Source: Drosophila miranda (taxonomy: Eukaryota; Arthropoda; Insecta; Diptera; Drosophilidae). From it: a stretch of 64,000 nucleotides of DNA. Shown here piece by piece: positions 22,974 to 34,432 of the stretch. Made by a program: the position numbers and the translations under genes. The stretch is from positions 11,408,001-11,472,000 of the forward strand of contig NC_046675.1 in the NCBI RefSeq assembly GCF_003369915.1. Direction: 5' to 3'. The notes under the pieces were generated by a model. That model was given only the letters and a program-made list of their open reading frames with translations, searched no databases and had not been told where the DNA came from. How positions within the stretch are numbered: the stretch's first letter is position 1; each line of letters begins with the position of its first letter.

Positions 22974-23322
22974 CCTTGCCCAGGTTAAGTCCAACTGTCA
23001 ACTTGTCAAGCGAGCAGTGGACATGCACATTATTATCGATAGCAAGCAGTGCGTGCAGACAGAATCTTGCGGATGTGGCAAACAGTTCTTTAAATTATGA
23101 GTTATTTCATAGCTAAGTATATAATTAAATGTGTGTCCAATATCAATTAGTTATTATTCATATCATAAAAGTCTTGTGGTAGCCAAGAATTTCAGTTTTC
23201 TCAACTATTGTGTTGCTATTATTCCTATTCGTAATGCAGATAATAACTATGTTGGCGGGGAGTGGTTGCTTTGGTGGCAAAGCGGTGCACCAAACGAGCA
23301 TCTGTCTGCCAAGGCCGCATAT

Positions 23323-23404
23323 GACGAGGTGGCCGAGAGGTTAAGGCGTTGGACTGCTAATCCAATGTGCTCTGCACGCGTGGGTTCGAATCCCATCCTC
23401 GTCG
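23323..23404 (+). tRNA. tRNA-Ser (anticodon GCT), copy 4
   Basis: 82 nt, same sequence as copy 1, on the plus strand. The T run after 23410 (CTTTTTG) would serve as terminator. A 108-codon open frame covers it but is only a shadow of the tRNA. Confidence 0.95.
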
Positions 23405-26083
23405 GGAAACTTTTTGATGCCATCTTTTTCTTTCGTTTTTATTATGTGAAACTATAATTAAATAACAGTGAGATATGCTACTGGTGAGTAAAAATAAAAC
23501 ATGTTCCGGCTGAAGCAATGTGAACCATTAAAACAGCGACACTGCAACGTGGCGTGGGGATCGCCCTGGAAGGCGAGATGGTTATCTTATTTCAATTGAA
23601 ATTAAAGTTTTACGGCCCCGACAGCAGATGAGAGACAATAATGGCCAGTCAGCAGTATAAACGGAATGGAAATAGATACATTGATAACAGCTTAAGTGTC
23701 GCTCCGACCGATCGTGGCAATGGATGATCTCTGGGATGGGATGTGGAGGATAGGATGTTGTGTGAGGTCTCGCTTCCACCAGATGAATTCTCCAGAACTT
23801 AAGTTTATTGACATTGAGCTTGGAAAGGGACGGCGACCGAACGCCCGGACGCCCGCCCGCCCAATGTGTGTCTTCAGAGCCATTAAGACATTGCCTCCTC
23901 TGCCTTGTGCTTCTCAAGGTCGCGCGAGATGGGATCAGAAATAATGGAAATAAAATTCGCGCAAAATCTGGGCGCCGTTTAGGCCAGAAAAAACAAACAA
24001 TGCCCATTCGAAAAATTAAATTCCAATTGAAATAATAGTTGGCTTTTGCCCGTTTCTGTTGCGGGCCGAAACAATAAAAGCCAGCGGAGCAATTAAATCC
24101 ATTTCCAATGATTTCTTTCTCGTCCGCTCGCCGGCTAATTAATGCACTTAGTACAATTATTGTTAAATAAGTATGCGATCCAGTAGAGTACCCGAACAGT
24201 CAGAGATCTGGGGATATTGTTGTGTTTTCCGTTTGGTTGATGTTTCGTTAGCTTTTCCTTTTTACTGGCCAACTGGTTTCCAATTAATAAAACTTATTTC
24301 TCGATCATTAATCGCGAGCCGAACAGGCGAAAATGACGGCCAAAGAATTTTCGTGCCACCATTTGACGGGAGACGTGCTGAAATCTTCCTGCCACTGGAA
24401 AAGGCCATAAAGCTACCATGCCATCATTAACGATCTATCCGTTCAACTATCGTTTGCTCTAATTGTCAGGCACTTGGAAAGTTTTTGAGTGTGTGTGTGT
24501 GTTTTTTTTTTTCGTTTATAGCGGGGATAAATCATCGGCCAATTGAGATATAGACCGCGGCGAATCGTTAGCTCGAAGCTGGGGGTGGCGGGAGGTGGGC
24601 AGGAATCAGCAGGAACAGCGAAATATTTTGCCTGTACCTTGGGAAAAATCTGGGGATTCCCCCATACACACTATTTCTTCGAACCACTTGAGGCTTTCGT
24701 TGTGACTCAATAGGTAGCCAACAGTCTTGACTCCAATTTCGGCTTCAGTTCATAGCCAATCGCCCCCATTCATCGCAGGCCAAGCTCCAGTGCCTGCCAT
24801 CAAAACGCCCATTTCGAGCTGCCCCTTTACCCCCTTGGCACTTTCACAAAATCCACCGAAGAATCCGCCAAACGCTTTCGGGAACGGATGAGCAAATATT
24901 GAATTTTGTGGCTGACAACAATCAGTGGTACTCGGTATCGTAGCTGGAGAGCTGTTGCTGGTTGCTGGTTGCTGGCAGCAGTAGCGGTGTTTTCCTTTCG
25001 TTACACTTTTCCTTTTCTGCGATCTACAAATATTTGACTTTCGATGAAAGTCAGTGCAAACGTGCAGGCAGCAGCCTGACCCCAATCCAGGGGCTTACTC
25101 AGAAATGCCACAATTGCTGCAGCCACAGCAATGCCATCAGTGCACGGACATATCCACATCCAGATGGTTGGCATTGCATCATAAAGCTGCGACGACCACA
25201 ACTTCATTCCAAATGCATTCCTCGAGGCCGAGAGGAGGCATGGGACCGATCTGCTGGATCAAACACCCCACAAATGACAAAAGCAAATGCTAAAATAAGA
25301 CCAAACAAAGGCGCAAAGTGCCCCAACCTGAAGCCACTGAGTCAGTTAGCGAGAAGGGGGGCTACCGAGTTTAATGAACCTGCGAATTTATCGGCAATAA
25401 AAGATTTGCTATAATTGGGCAATATATAATCGTTGGGACTTAAGCCAGTCGGTCGCCGGTCACCGGTTGCCGGTCGCCGGTCTGGTCGCATGCCGCATGC
25501 CGCATTTGCCGGCGGCTTATCTGACTTATCGGACTGTGGGTGTTCCCGCCATTCATCTAAATGGATCTGAGAGATCTCCTGCGCCCTGTCTCCCTATCGG
25601 GGAGCCTCTAAGCCGCTAATTAAAACGTTGGCCATGTAAATGAAGCCTCCGACAGACGGCGAACCCGCTCGAAAATGCTTAAAAATTCAGTAGCCAAACA
25701 CGCAAGCGCCACCAGCAACGAGTGTGTTGTGTGTAGTGTGTGTCTGTCATGTCATTCATGCCAAAGAGTCGGGGACTGGAACGGAGACTCTGCCCAGACG
25801 TGGGCCTAGCTGATGACTTTGCCTGAGGTTGGTGTCGGAGTTGGGCTTGTGCTTGTGCTTGGTGGGGTTATGGGGGGAGGAGGGCAGAGACAGCTGTCTC
25901 GTTTGCGGTGGCCCCGTGCTTCGGCCATCTATCTATATTGCTTCCGTCAGCATTAAACATATTAGTCTTAATAATTCCAAAGCTCGGTTCACACAAGGCT
26001 CGGAAAAAATGATACACAGATGCAGATACTTGGCGTTTACAGCTTGTTCGTGATTTGTGTTGTCTAATCGTTAACAATTATGC

Positions 26084-26168
26084 TGGATATGTGGCTGGAG
26101 ATGTGGCTGGAGATGCGGCTGGAGATGCGGCTGGAGATGCGGCTGGAGATGCGGCTGCAGATGGGGCT
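26084..26168 (+). repeat. 12-bp minisatellite, about 7 copies
   Basis: Unit GGAGATGCGGCT with GGAGATGTGGCT variants at the left end, in direct tandem order. The period is divisible by 3, so it gives a repetitive open frame, but nothing around it suggests coding. Confidence 0.85.
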
Positions 26169-27410
26169 ATGTTCCTCCAGCAGATGCGTGCAGTTAGTTG
26201 TCTCACTCCCATTTCTGTGAGAACGTGTATCTGGCAGATATCTGTGGCCATCGGTAGCCGCCATTTGGCACATGCGAGAGCTTACGCACTTCAACACACA
26301 CTTCAGAGTGGGGTGGGGCAGAATAATTGCCAGAAGAGGGTTGGAGGGGAGGGAGCTGCCAAGGCTAATTAATATTTAAAAGTGTTTGGATCCATCAGCA
26401 GTGGAGGGCATGGAGAACGTACCTAAACGCACAATTTGCTTTATTTGGACAAGTCGATTACTATTTGCGGTTATGTCATTTTGTTTTGTTTTCTCCGCTC
26501 TTAAATTAGATGGTTTCTGTGGTCCGAAGCTGGGTGAAAGATGCCCCGGACATGGGAAAGTTGGTTGGTTTCGAGGGGAAATGCTTTTATATAAGCTCTC
26601 TTTGGCAGTGGAAGTTGCTTTTACTTGTTTTAATTAGCCGAAAAGGCACATAAAACCTTGGGGAAGTGATATAATTAACACTAATTTTGCTTGAATTTCG
26701 CTATAAATTATGAAAAATTTGACTGATTTACTGCTTGGACAACTGACTCAATGGGTCAAACAGAATGGGTCGGTCGAAAAGGAATTTCTCTCACAAAGAA
26801 CACCCTTTCCCATTTAGCCAACACTTCTCAATCAGCGTCAACACATCACGCAAAAGTGTTTAGAAAATGCCAGAGATTTCAGTCTCTCGGCCTTTGGCCA
26901 ATTAAATTATGATGGATGCAAAGACTTTACCCCCGAAGCGCCACACGCACAGAACCCACAGAGACGGAGGAGGAGACGGCACCTGGTGGACGTGGCTTGC
27001 GCTGGCCTGTCAATGGGCAAGACCAAGTGTGGGAATGACATAGTCGACCATGCCATTACCCGGTATGTGGTAGGAACAGCTATCATTCAGAGGGAAGATA
27101 CAGCCATCGTAATACTGGCATCGTCATCATTTTTAATCCTCAAATATGAGCCCCATATCTTAGAGCAGGCACCACAGATATGTATCTCTTACTTTGACCA
27201 GGAGAAAGGGAGCTAAAACCACCCAGAAGACAACATAGCCTTGTGCTTGTTATGCGAGGAATACGGGTAGGTTGAGAGAGCAAACTGCGAAAAGAAATGA
27301 AGCCTCAACCGAGGCTTCGTGTTACCTTCAACGGCCTTTGTTGTCGTAGGTTCATTTGTAACTAATTTGTTCACAATATTGGAAAGAAAAAGAAGATGGA
27401 ATCCAGAGCA

Positions 27411-27444
27411 GAGACCCCAGACCCCAGACCCCAGACCCCAGACC
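27411..27444 (+). repeat. 7-bp tandem repeat (ACCCCAG), about 5 copies
   Basis: GAGACCCCAGACCCCAGACC and on, directly repeated in non-coding DNA. Confidence 0.85.
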
Positions 27445-28018
27445 GGAGACCCTCTGCAGAAGAAGCTACTCCACTCGTAACACTGTTGCTCGAGGTGTAA
27501 TTCAATCAAAAGCTGACTGACTGGACTGGTCAAGTGGTATTGGGTTTCCTGCTGCGTACAGCTCTGACACTTTCCTGTCGTGATATGCAAATGCCGTCGC
27601 AGAGCGAGGGATGTGATGAATCAATTTTCTCCCCTGTTAAATTTGTCAAGCAAATAGCAAAGAAACAGAAACGTCTGAAAACCCACAAAGTGCAATCGCA
27701 AACTGTAACAGTAAGTGGACAAACAATAAACTGGCTAATTTATGGGCCGCTCTTCGACTAAAGATCTTGGAACGTCTCTTACCCAGAAGAACTTCCTCAG
27801 ATCACCCATCGAAGATCTCGGCCCCGCTTATCCACAGAACACTATGCCCCCCTCATCTCCTGAAGATCAGTCCTCCCATCCACTAAAGATCATTTGCCAG
27901 GGTCTGTCTGGTAGCCAACTAGTTAGAGTTAGACACGGACAGCGGCATTGGTATCGCCATCGGTTTGGACCTCACACACAACAATAAAAGTTGAGCCCGG
28001 CCCGACTCACACTTCCAG

Positions 28019-28574
28019 TTGCTGTCGCTGCTTATGACGTCGCCCCACAACGACGACGACGGCGGCGACAGAAGCAGCAGCAGCAACGACGTCGGCCGAC
28101 TGATTTTTGATTTAAGAAGAAAAAAAAAACAAATTACAAACAGTCCGCAGACTCATTTATTTGCCGCACTTCGAGGCGTTCACAACGTTCAAAAAGCTGC
28201 GCGCGCAACACGAAACCAAACCGATCGACTGTGTCGGCAAAGCAGTGCGAGGAAGCGGTTCAAAATTGAATTTAAATTCAAATTTAAATCGAGACTAAAC
28301 ACGGGAAAAACTATAAATTAATTGCTTCAAGTGATATTAACAACTAAATAAATATAGAAAAACGTGACAGAACGTGCGCATACAAAAAATTCCATAATTT
28401 ATGGCAGAAAAGAAGCCAAACCAGACAAACAATCATCTCTCGTAGAAGGAAGGACACTTGGGCAATAAATTAATCGCCGCCTTACAGTCAATATAAATAA
28501 AGAAAATACGTAATCAACTGCATCAGAAACTACTCAGCAAGTACAACCGGCAGCTGCAGTCAGAGCCATTTAAA
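28019..28574 (+). other. candidate 5' leader exon of the 30-kb secreted-protein gene
   Basis: A/C-rich leader-like sequence ending in a strong donor (TTTAAA|GTGAGT, GT at 28575). The next good acceptor on this strand, before a coding ATG, is at 29954-29955. The start is approximate: a CAGTTG Inr-like site near 28015 follows AATAAAAG. The intron 28575-29955 contains a perfect GT run at 29041-29069. Confidence 0.45.
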
Positions 28575-29037
28575 GTGAGTTTTCAGATGCAAAAAATCTC
28601 GTATGCCCAAAGAGGATAGGATGGATGGGATGGATGGAGTGGAGGGTTTATTCATTTGCATTTGACAGCTGGCAGCAGTCCATTAAATTAATACGCTTTT
28701 AATTGCTGGACGTCCGCATCGACATCTCGAGTTCGTTGCCAAAGTCTTTCGTCTTTCACTCCCCGAAGGGAGAGGGAGAAGAGCCAGGTGACATGATTAA
28801 TCATGATGAGACCACATAATGGCATAGGCACAAAATAAATATGACCTTGCAAAGATTGTTCACAAGTGTTGATATAGGCAAAAACCCCACAAAGATTTCG
28901 ATAATTGGAGTCTGTGTGTGGACAAATCAAGATTTTTCGCCAGACAGAAGCGATCAACAGCTCGTGTGAACCACAGGCCATTAGGGATCAGAGATCTCAC
29001 CGAAATAATTTAATTGTAATAACATTTTTCCACTAAT

Positions 29038-29068
<31 letters not shown>

Positions 29069-29955
29069 GTCCCATGCGCTCTTTGTTCTGTTATCGTTCC
29101 ACCGATCATATATCATGTGGGGCCTCATAATCCCAGATTCCTAGACTTTCTGCAATTTATCTGGTTGGCGAAAAACGCTTCAGGCCACAGACAGATTTAG
29201 ACAAATGTCTAAGACGAAGAGGGGCGATTCTAGAAAATATTTGCATATCGCTTTGTAGACCGGGAAGGGGGCGCGCCTAAACGTTTACGCCCCGAAAATC
29301 GTGTTTTCCCGCCGCTTGTTCTCGGACTTCGATCGGCCACCGCCGACAGCTTGTTGTCTGCTCAATTTTGGATTTTTTTTTTGATCTCTCGGGTTGATCA
29401 ATCTATTTTTTCTATCTTTTTAAAGGCTCATCATTAATCACTGAAGCGTTGAAATCTGCTCCGCCAGATGGCGCTCGACGCGCTCATTAGCGTAATTGCT
29501 CAGTCGGCGTCGCAGTGGCCGTCGCTGCTGGCGTCGCTCTTAGAGGCTTTGATTAGCGTGCATTAAATGCTTTCATTTAAATCAAATCGAAACGAAAATT
29601 ACCCACCTGAGAGCAGTAGTAGTAGTAGCCCCTGTATGTGTGCGCGTATCTGTGGGGAACGTGAGAAACTTTACAATGTAAAGGCGAAAGATTTTGCGCT
29701 TTGATGCGCCCAGACAATTTATTTATTATTCAATTATTCGGCTTTGGCATGTGACTTGCAGAAATCGCTCTTTGATTATTATTCGAATTCGGGTGTTGGC
29801 TTTTGGTTTTGAGTTTGATTTTGGTTTTGATTTCGGACTCCATCCATATCCATCCCATCCATCAAATGCTGGAACAATTGGGGAGCACTTCGCGCGTGTG
29901 GGTCGAACACTTTCCATTGTCTTTTAACTTGACACTCTCTGGCTTATCTTTGCAG
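28575..29955 (+). other. leader intron of the 30-kb secreted-protein gene
   Basis: GT at 28575 and TTTGCAG at 29949-29955. It holds a GT microsatellite (29041-29069) and a cluster of homeodomain-type cores around 29480-29590, but no exon that I can support. Confidence 0.4.
29041..29069 (+). repeat. GT microsatellite
   Basis: Uninterrupted TG dinucleotides in the leader intron of the 30-kb gene. Confidence 0.9.
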
Positions 29956-29956
29956 C

Positions 29957-30628
29957 ATGTCGCCCCTGTTGATACACTTGGTGGCACTGTTGGCGCTGGC
30001 CTGTGTTGGCCAGGCCTTTCCCTACTCCTACCACATGAGAGCCCCGTCGCTGCTGCCGCAGTTGTCGATGTCGAGTGGCCTGGAGGGTGGAGCCGCCGCC
30101 GCCGCCGGCGCCCCGCTGGCCAACAGAATTGTCGTGCAGTCACCCTCGCTGGATAACGTGTATATGGATTATCTGGTCACCTCGAAGCCACTGAACCTGC
30201 GGAAGTACAACAAGAACGGCAGTAAGACGAAAAAAACGAAAAAGGATTCGAAAATCTATTATATACCCGTACCCCCACTGCCCTTCCGTCATATACCCGG
30301 CATCGGTCTGGACTATCAGCCCATGAAAATCAATCCCATCATTCTGGAGAAGGAGACGCCGCTAACACAGACGGAGGTGCCGCAGCAGAGCACCACAGTG
30401 CGTCCATTAGCGCCGAAGCCAGAGCCAAAGCCCGGCAAACCCTCAATGAATCCCAATAATCTGGGCTACCTCTATCCCAGCAAACTGTTGCGGGTGCAGC
30501 ATCACAAGGATTACTACTTCAATGGACGTCCCCATCGGCTGCAAGTGGCCCACGCCGATGCCAAGTCCGCCCTGACTGCCCTCAATCTTAAGTCTAAGTT
30601 CTACTACAATAAAAACATTATTTATTAA
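29957..30628 (+). CDS. secreted Pro/Tyr-rich protein, apparent paralogue of the 17.7-kb gene
   Basis: A single coding exon of 223 residues. The ATG lies one base after a splice acceptor. A clear signal peptide (SPLLIHLVALLALACVGQA) is followed by an Ala/Gly linker, a basic segment (NKNGSKTKKTKKDSK), and IYYIPVPPLPFRHIPG with YQPM shortly after. The C-terminus reads HKDYYFNGRPHRLQV, then a Lys/Tyr-rich end (FYYNKNIIY). The order IYY-PP-P, YQPM, FNGRP is the same as in the minus-strand gene at 17729-18748, as is the plan of a leader exon plus one coding exon. AATAAA lies directly after the stop. Function is unknown; an extracellular or matrix protein is likely. Confidence 0.82.
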   Translation: MSPLLIHLVALLALACVGQAFPYSYHMRAPSLLPQLSMSSGLEGGAAAAAGAPLANRIVVQSPSLDNVYMDYLVTSKPLNLRKYNKNGSKTKKTKKDSKIYYIPVPPLPFRHIPGIGLDYQPMKINPIILEKETPLTQTEVPQQSTTVRPLAPKPEPKPGKPSMNPNNLGYLYPSKLLRVQHHKDYYFNGRPHRLQVAHADAKSALTALNLKSKFYYNKNIIY

Positions 30629-31693
30629 TAAATTTAGTTAGCAAAAAATTACAAAATGTTGGGCTTTATTCATTTGAGGTAACCGAATATCTTAAGAAGC
30701 TTTGGCAAAACCTTTTAAGTGGATCATATTTCCCATAAGCACTGGAAATATTGCCGAATTTGGGTCACAATCGAACGAATGGGGAGAAAGAAAGCTCTGG
30801 CTAAGCGGGGCCTCCATTAATTTTGATGATATCTGTATAGATCATGATATAATAGCTAACCATCATTATTAGCCCGGCTTCCGCATCAGCATCTCGGCGC
30901 CAGTAGCATCGACATCATCATCAAATCGTCTTCACGTGTGGCCTGGCCAGCCAATCCATTTAGTAAAAGTAATTACTGTCACCGTTGTCTCTTCAAATTC
31001 CGAATGTTCAGTCAATGTTATGCAACAAATAAATATACACGAAGGCTTCGAATAAACTTGCAGATTATCTTTGAAAACTTTGTATTACTGATGGTATTGT
31101 TTTCAAAAGTTAGTCAAATTTTGTTGGATTAAGTATAAAGCAACCACAACCTTGCCTGTAATTAATTCTTAGAGCTCTATAAATCTGAGAAACTACCTAT
31201 TTTTGATAGTACCAGTATTCGTATGATAGTACCCACTCTCCAAGGGTAAGCAAACACTTTGCAGATTTGATAACTCTAAAATTAGTGAAGAAACTGAAAT
31301 TGCGGCAATTAGAAAAGAATTTGGTATGCAAATTTCTGAGTGACCGTTGGATTCGGGTAGCTCCGACTCATTAGATGATTGGAAGCTTTCACTCGTGAAA
31401 ATCTGACGCGTATGCGTGAGAAAACTAAGCAATGAACCGAAGGGAACACTGAACTATGGCCAGAATGTTGGGCCTGGCCCACGGAGCGGCGCGTTGCCAC
31501 AACAGGGCGCCTAGCAGCGGCATTCAAGTTATTGAACAAATTCGTTGCCGGGGGGAGCCCTTTGTGACCCAATCAAGTCCCCCACTCTGAGGTCTTCATC
31601 GAATCAGATCCCAGCAGGCAGTTTTCCGATTAGTTTACCCACCCAGAACATTCACAGAAATAAGTGAAACTATATATTTTTTAGAGCAGAAAG
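30629..31693. other. intergenic between secreted-protein gene and IQUB-like gene
   Basis: AT-rich, about 1.06 kb. ACATTATTTATTAATAAATTTAG at its left end can supply the poly(A) signal of the upstream gene. A TTTTTTAG acceptor-like site ends 10 nt before the IQUB-like ATG, so a leader intron there is possible. No other gene is seen. Confidence 0.45.
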
Positions 31694-34237
31694 ATGAGTG
31701 CCCCGGAGTATCCTCCGGTCTTTGTGCGCAATGTGCAGCTGAATGTGGATCCCTCGGAGCGGCCCAAGCAGCCGGCGGGCTGTGCCCCAGCCTTCGACTC
31801 GAAAAGCACCGATTCTGAGCACACGGAGGAGGGCTGTGTGGAGCTGGAGAATGTCACGGTGAAGTTTCGCATCTCGGAGATGGATATCGTGGCCCAGGTC
31901 TATCCCAACTGCATGACTCTGGCCGAGGTCAAGCAGGACATATCGCGCAAGTTCGAGGTGGAGCCGAAGCTCCTGGTGCTCAGGCAGGAGAATCGCCCTC
32001 TGTGCGATTCCCTGCCCATCAATTCCACCAAGTTCGATGAGTTCGGGATACACGAGTTTCAGCTGGAGCTGCTCGTGCCCAAGGATATTGGGACAGAGCC
32101 AGCGCCCAAGCTGGATCTGGATGTCTACTACGAGTGAGTATACCATAGAGGGAATTCTCCTACGAATCTTCAAGCTGGAGATCTCGATCCCCAACAGCAA
32201 GCACCGCCTGGCGGACTTTATAACTGTCCACATTCCTGGCGAGGACACGGAGGATGGGCAGCCCAAAAACGTGGTGGTGGAGATTGTGAATGCTGCCATC
32301 ATCAAGCCCTTTCTGTGTGGCTACAGGGACAGGGCCACCGGCAAAGAGTACCTAGATGCCTTCTCCCAGACCGGGCCCTACTTTGACAAGCGGAAGGCCA
32401 GGCGCTATTATTCAAGGGATACCCAGACCTGGGAGCCCAAGGAAAAGATTCTGGTGGGTGGATGAATTTCAAATGATCTGCTTGGCAGTTAATTTTTTTC
32501 CCTCCGAATCCCCTCTAGAACACAGCCCATGAGCAGTCTGTGCAATGCAATCTCGATGGCATCAATGTCCTGTACGTGTCGGCGGCCCACGATTTCACCA
32601 TTGTTCCTGGCAAATACCAGACCTTCGCCCAGAAGGAACGCGCAGAGCGGAAGCTGGAGAAGATTCAGCTCATACAGCGCAACTGGCGTCGCTGGATCCT
32701 TTGGAAGTACATCCGCATTCGCGCCAAGGAGTATCGGTGAGTACTCGCCGAAGAGAAGACCCAAAAGAGTCCACATCTGATCCGATTCCTGTCCAGTCGC
32801 TTGGTGCGCAACCGCGAGGAGGAGGAAGAGCAATACGAAAAGTGCGTGGAGGAGCGTGTCGATCGCCAGAAGGAGATCAAGCAGTTCCCCCGCTCCAAGG
32901 ACGACTTCGATCTGCTGTATGCCGAAATCGGTCGCTGGAAGCGGGCCGAGCTGAAGCGGATTGCTGCCCACTACGACGGACCTGCCCGCATCTCCGAGGT
33001 CAACATACTTTTGGACAAGGAGATCCAACTGCTGAATGGGGTGGAGCGGCAGCGCCGTCTGGTCTGCAAGTCCATGAAGGATTTTCGCATGGACCAGCTG
33101 CTCAAGAAGATAGGCAAGCCCATCGAATGGATTGGGTACAAGGACTGTAAGATCCATATGGATTTGCTGAGCACGCAGCGCGTTCGCTTCCTCACCGAAG
33201 TCTACAAGGATCTGCGAGTGCCACTTTCAAGAGATGTACGCCTGACCCTCGTACGTCGTGTTATGGAGATACTCATGGAGGAGACTTGCTTTCCCAACTT
33301 TCCTGAGGTTTGGCTGTGATCAATCGAATCATTTTACCCGAAATTACGGTGGTACCCTTCTTTAGCTGTTTGATCTGTTTGATCGCGAGAAGAATTTGCT
33401 GCTCTATGCAACGTCAAGCGATGTCGAAATTCTGCGAAAGCGCCAGAACATCCTCTTCTACGAGCTGATCAAGTTCCAGAAGAGCGAACAGAACAAACGT
33501 GAGTAGCAAAGGGTCCATCGAATCGATCACCACTAAGGAGTAACCTCCTTTCGCAGGGGCTCCCTCGCGCATGTGCATCGTGTGCAAGAAGGTCAAGGCA
33601 TACAAGGACTTTGCCATACGCACGCGCCAGAGCCATGTGGATACCTGCAAGAGCTGCTACTACCTTAAGGTGGGCTATACCCTAATCCTCAGTTTTCTCA
33701 GGTGATTAATGGGATCTACCTCCAGCTGACGGCCACAGAGAACACGGTGTACCAATCTATACTGAGATGCGTGCAACGCGATGAGCGCAAACGCAAGTGT
33801 ACCACATCCTTTGCCTTTGTTATGCAGTCGGACGATGTGCGTCATATCATTGACAAGATCTGGCATGGCCACTCGGCACTCAGCAAGACTGAGAGTCTCA
33901 ACGAGTTGAGGTGAGTCGCGTGCCCAAGGGATAAGCCAATAGATCTAGCTTCGAGCTTCACTCTCTCTTTAGATTGCCGCGTTGGATCAAGAGTGACGAC
34001 TGGGCCCCATGGAATTGTGTGTGTCTGACAGAGCGGGAGACCCGGGATCACTACAAGATCGAAGACATTGAGAAGGTGTACGACCCGAAGTTCATTTTGC
34101 ATGTCGGCAATCGTCACATGTTGGCCCGAAGTCTGTTCCAAACGCTGGCAGCCGTGGCCATCGAGTTCCAGGAGACGGGACAGTGGTGGAAGGTTGGCAT
34201 GAACCAGCAGCGCACCAGCAATTTGGATGCAGTCTAA
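31694..34237 (+). CDS. IQUB-like protein (IQ motif and ubiquitin-like domain), axonemal
   Basis: Eight exons: 31694-32133, 32198-32453, 32519-32736, 32797-33307, 33366-33498, 33557-33669, 33726-33910 and 33973-34237; 706 residues. Introns are short (56-65 nt). A ubiquitin-like fold follows the acidic start (TVKFRISEMDIVAQVYPNC through LRQENRPL). The middle has the IQUB signature (KPFLCGYRDRATGKEYLDAF) and one IQ motif (IQLIQRNWRRWILWKYIR). A Glu-rich coiled region follows, then a CxxC...CxxC zinc-ribbon-like segment (MCIVCKKVKAY, DTCKSCYYL) and the WIKSDDWAPWNCVCLT C-terminal block. Vertebrate IQUB belongs to the sperm radial spoke RS1; a sperm-tail role is inferred. Exon 7 must start at 33726, because using the AG at 33701 would leave a 32-nt intron. 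Confidence 0.88.
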
Positions 34238-34432
34238 AGGCAGCGTAACGTTTCTTATACACATGTACTTAATATATAGATATTCCATTGCTTAAATTAA
34301 AGGTTTAGTGAACATTCTAAGCCAGATGTTGTTTAGCCTTTAATTCAGCACCTAATTTTACATTTACAAAATTTAAACAATTTCAATTTCGATTAAACAT
34401 TAAAAGGGAAGTTAAATAAACTACAAATGAAA

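Larger units (their letters stand above)
23405..28018. other. intergenic, 4.6 kb, no gene seen
   Basis: No ORF here has splice context, a signal peptide or a familiar domain. Contents: a GT/T run at about 24489-24512; a GCCGGT-rich repeat stretch at 25448-25515; a 12-bp minisatellite at 26084-26168; an ACCCCAG repeat at 27411-27444. Scattered TTAATTA and TAATTG cores would fit cis-regulatory DNA for the flanking gene at 28-30.6 kb. Confidence 0.45.

Noticed and set aside
22806-23457. Open frames running through the tRNA-Ser genes (for example MCPISISYYSYHKSL and MDLTWARDEVAEWLRRW)
   Set aside because: They translate the tRNA bodies themselves; repeated WTANPMCSARVGSNPIL is the tRNA sequence read as protein.
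24962-25414. 150-codon frame in the 23-28 kb spacer
   Set aside because: No domain, signal peptide, splice or promoter context. Composition matches the surrounding non-coding DNA.
33670-33701. 32-nt intron in the IQUB-like gene (acceptor CTCAG at 33701)
   Set aside because: Too short to splice in flies. The acceptor CTCCAG at 33725 gives a 56-nt intron with the same frame.
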